Part shown: piece by piece, positions 5,091 to 5,204 of the stretch
Layout: each line of letters starts with the position of its first letter
Position numbering within the stretch: the first letter of the stretch is position 1
Origin: Alphaproteobacteria bacterium
Lineage (GTDB): Bacteria; Pseudomonadota; Alphaproteobacteria; Micropepsales; Micropepsaceae
DNA: 5,204 bases
Assembly: GCA_015654715.1 (NCBI GenBank)
Contig: JAATGK010000465.1
Location: 1 to 5,204, forward strand
Direction of reading: 5' to 3'
Position numbers and translations under genes: made by a program
Notes under the pieces: model-generated
The model's database searches: none
Seen by the model: the letters and a program-made list of their open reading frames with translations, nothing else
Told to the model about the DNA's origin: nothing

Positions 5091-5204
5091 GTCCGTCCTT
5101 TCGGGTGGGCCACGGAACGGTTCGGGGCGGACACCCGTCACCGCTTCGGATCGCCTGGGATGCCCCCAATGGGCATACCGACCTCCGGATCCACAATCCG
5201 GCGC
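5091..5204 (-). promoter_or_regulatory. rpsF 5' leader with hairpins
   Basis: This untranslated stretch before rpsF is rich in short inverted repeats. CCGGAT/ATCCGG (5185-5190 with 5196-5201, 5-base loop) and ATGCCC/GGGCAT (5160-5165 with 5171-5176, 5-base loop) are perfect 6-bp stems. A third, larger structure lies at 5102-5137. The window ends before any promoter I can recognise. The two distal stems could belong to the leader or to the end of an upstream gene. Confidence 0.5.
5102..5137 (-). promoter_or_regulatory. Candidate S6:S18 autoregulatory RNA element
   Basis: On the minus strand CGGGTG (5137-5132) pairs with CACCCG (5107-5102). Inside, after a U/CC internal loop, CCGC (5130-5127) pairs with GTGG (5113-5110) including one G-U pair. 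The apical region contains a short GAA/TTC stem capped by CCG. It ends 11 bases before the rpsF ATG, next to the ribosome-binding site. In many bacteria the S6:S18 complex binds a CCG-containing structure in the rpsF leader to repress translation. The fold is my hand pairing and the role is inference. Confidence 0.4.

Noticed and set aside
5091..5141. Upstream ATG (5141) for rpsF
   Set aside because: The extra 17 residues are unlike S6, which begins MxxYEH, and the stretch forms a leader hairpin.

Overview
The window looks like alphaproteobacterial chromosome. The DNA is GC-rich, and the ribosomal operon rpsF-rpsR-rplI codes for S6, S18 and a long, acidic-tailed L9. The first gene resembles the ferritin-fused VIT1 transporters known from that class. 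I cannot place the order or genus from this sequence alone.

Layout from left to right. (1) Positions 1-936, plus strand: the 3' part of a VIT1/CCC1-type iron/manganese transporter, open at the left edge. (2) Positions 937-1025: a convergent gap with two hairpins, one of which is a good rho-independent terminator for the minus strand. (3) Positions 1026-2565, minus strand: two tandem short-chain dehydrogenase/reductase (SDR) genes 31 bases apart. Their proteins are about 70% identical by hand alignment. (4) Positions 2566-2703: a divergent regulatory region with two similar 18-bp imperfect palindromes spaced 40 bp apart. (5) Positions 2704-3057, plus strand: an HxlR-family regulator with the conserved N-terminal cysteine. 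(6) Positions 3058-3692, minus strand: a vapBC toxin-antitoxin module whose antitoxin start codon directly abuts a perfect 9-bp inverted repeat. (7) Positions 3738-3769: a strong terminator with a GAAA tetraloop. (8) Positions 3795-5090, minus strand: rpsF, rpsR and rplI, tightly packed. (9) Positions 5091-5204: the rpsF leader, with hairpins that may include an S6:S18 autoregulatory element.

Two parts read as regulatory units. The HxlR gene and the divergent SDR pair look like an inducible electrophile, aldehyde or quinone response, in which the regulator would control both directions through the twin palindromes. This is inferred from gene layout and family knowledge. The vapBC module is compact and probably autoregulated; it sits just downstream of the ribosomal operon terminator. 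Its antitoxin gene contains an unusual run of nine A between the DNA-binding and toxin-binding parts. No insertion sequence, CRISPR array, tRNA or rRNA gene was seen. Most of the window is ordinary housekeeping or accessory sequence, and I see no clear wholly new system. The best candidates for follow-up are the twin operator plus SDR pair, the homogenised 5' ends of the SDR genes, and the vapB A-run with its apparently leaderless start.
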